From Mesorhizobium koreense (lineage in GTDB: Bacteria > Pseudomonadota > Alphaproteobacteria > Rhizobiales > Rhizobiaceae): 64,000 nucleotides of DNA. A program made the translations under genes and the position numbers. Below are positions 63,083-64,000 of this stretch, piece after piece. Location: contig NZ_CP134228.1 of the NCBI RefSeq assembly GCF_031656215.1, forward strand, positions 372,001-436,000. The letters are read 5' to 3'. Each line of letters begins with the position of its first letter. Position 1 is the stretch's first letter. The notes beneath the pieces are model-generated. The model did not search any database, was not told the origin of the DNA, and was given only the letters and a program-made list of their open reading frames with translations.

Positions 63083-64000
63083 ATGTCGCACTATCCGTTC
63101 GCGGGTGCGCCGGTAAGCCGGCGACAATTGCTAAAGGCAGGGGCGGTGGCGGGAGCCGCTCTGGCAATCCCACATGTCGCGCGCGCTGAAAGCGGGAAGG
63201 TAACAGCCGCAATCGGCGTGGACCTTTATTACGCCACCTATGTGATGGCCGATTACAAGGGGTTGTTTAAGAAGCGCGGGCTCGATTTCAGCTATGTGAA
63301 TTTTGACAACGGCGCCACCGCGCTCGACGCAGTAATGACCGGCAGCGCCGACATCAATTCCTCGACGCTCCTTTCAATGCTGCCTCGCTACGAGAAGACG
63401 AAGAGCATGTACGCGACCTCGTCGATCGCTGCTGCCGGCAAGCTCTATTCGGTCGTGACGAAGACCGGCACCAAAACCGTTCAGGACCTGGTTGGCAAGA
63501 AACTCGGCTTGCCGGTGGACGGCATTGCCGCCTATCTGTTCCGCCAGTTTGCCACCAGCAACAACCTTCCGCAGGACAAGATCGAACTGGTGAACATCAC
63601 CCCACCGGAAAGCGTGGCCGCGCTGGCGCGCGGCGACGTGGACGGAGTCTTGCTGTGGGAGCCATGGCCGAGCAAGGTGCTCACTTTGGTGCCAGACACG
63701 CACCGCCTGCGAAATCTGGCCGACGACGGCATCTACGTCACGAACTGGCTCTATATGGGGCAGGCGCTGGCAGGCGACAAATCGCGGGCCGGTGCGACCC
63801 TCGATGCCCTGGTCGAGGCTTCCGAATTCATGAAGGCAAATGCCGACGAGACCATCTCAGTGGCCGCCGAGCGCTTCAAGCTCAAGCCGGACGGCGCGCG
63901 ATTTCAGTACGAGAATCTCGACTTCACGATGGCCTTTGACAAAGACAAGTTCGTCAAGGACTTCGATCCGCTGTCGAAATTCGCACTTGAGAAGGGACGC
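63083..64000 (+). CDS. NitT/TauT-type ABC transporter binding protein (truncated by window end)
   Basis: At least 306 residues, open to the window edge. A twin-arginine signal (VSRRQLLKAGAVAG, then a hydrophobic stretch to HVARAES) leads to a periplasmic NMT1/TauA-like domain with YYATYVMADYKGLFKKRGL and a VDGVLLWEPWPSK ligand-side loop. Such proteins capture nitrate, sulfonates, pyrimidines or similar small ligands. It is divergent from the aminotransferase operon and shares its control region, so it probably imports the amine that operon degrades. Confidence 0.9.
   Translation, partial: MSHYPFAGAPVSRRQLLKAGAVAGAALAIPHVARAESGKVTAAIGVDLYYATYVMADYKGLFKKRGLDFSYVNFDNGATALDAVMTGSADINSSTLLSMLPRYEKTKSMYATSSIAAAGKLYSVVTKTGTKTVQDLVGKKLGLPVDGIAAYLFRQFATSNNLPQDKIELVNITPPESVAALARGDVDGVLLWEPWPSKVLTLVPDTHRLRNLADDGIYVTNWLYMGQALAGDKSRAGATLDALVEASEFMKANADETISVAAERFKLKPDGARFQYENLDFTMAFDKDKFVKDFDPLSKFALEKGR

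Overview
The window is GC-rich chromosomal DNA from an alphaproteobacterium. Several things point to order Hyphomicrobiales (Rhizobiales), most likely a Phyllobacteriaceae member such as Mesorhizobium or Aminobacter: a hisB-DUF2628-hisH-DUF1330-hisA run, hrcA/grpE next to a divergent rph, a smo/mtl polyol operon, an alphaproteobacterial TPP riboswitch, and several families of imperfect palindromic repeats of the kind common in those genomes. The genus is an inference from gene order and style, not proven.

Layout, left to right. 1-4.6 kb: a fused Fe-S/molybdopterin hydroxylase, its FAD subunit and a divergent nicotinamidase. 4.6-5.9 kb: a small ribbon-helix-helix-like protein and an HdeD-like membrane protein. 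5.9-11.7 kb: a methylthioribose salvage cluster (mtnA, mtnK and a class II aldolase fused to a short-chain dehydrogenase), then an isochorismatase-like hydrolase with a TetR regulator. 11.7-15.6 kb: an HpaB-like flavoprotein, a kappa-type isomerase, a response regulator and ferredoxin-NADP reductase. 15.7-22.7 kb: hydantoinase/oxoprolinase A and B, a PfkB sugar kinase, an iron-permease-like protein, an outer-membrane barrel and a TRIC/UPF0126 protein. 22.7-28.2 kb: housekeeping genes grpE, a small monooxygenase, hrcA, rph, a VOC protein, rdgB and hemW.

28.2-39.4 kb is a complete polyol (sorbitol/mannitol) module on the minus strand: SorC-type regulator, periplasmic binding protein, two permeases, ATPase, sorbitol dehydrogenase, mannitol 2-dehydrogenase, another SDR, a HAD phosphatase and an FGGY kinase. 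A good promoter and a repeated operator-like motif precede smoE. 39.6-43.9 kb is a thiamin salvage operon (thiM-thiE-thiD-thiX-thiY) under a TPP riboswitch, with no ATPase partner in view. 44.0-46.8 kb holds his genes. 46.8-48.0 kb is non-coding, with repeats and a structured segment. 48.0-50.7 kb holds a kinase, a D-lyxose isomerase-like protein and a MetE-like protein.

50.75-58.33 kb is a small integrative element (about 7.45 kb) inserted inside a tRNA-Arg(CCG) gene. It is bounded by a 123-bp direct repeat and carries a tyrosine recombinase, an AT-rich P-loop ATPase (a possible defence gene), a protein with a WhiB-like four-cysteine motif, and a DUF429 protein. Unusually, the element supplies the 5' half and upstream region of the tRNA. 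A broken serine-recombinase tail lies just beyond the tRNA. 58.7-64 kb returns to host-like metabolism: a CoA transferase, a semialdehyde dehydrogenase and a class III aminotransferase in one operon, divergent from a Tat-exported NitT/TauT-type binding protein that runs off the window.
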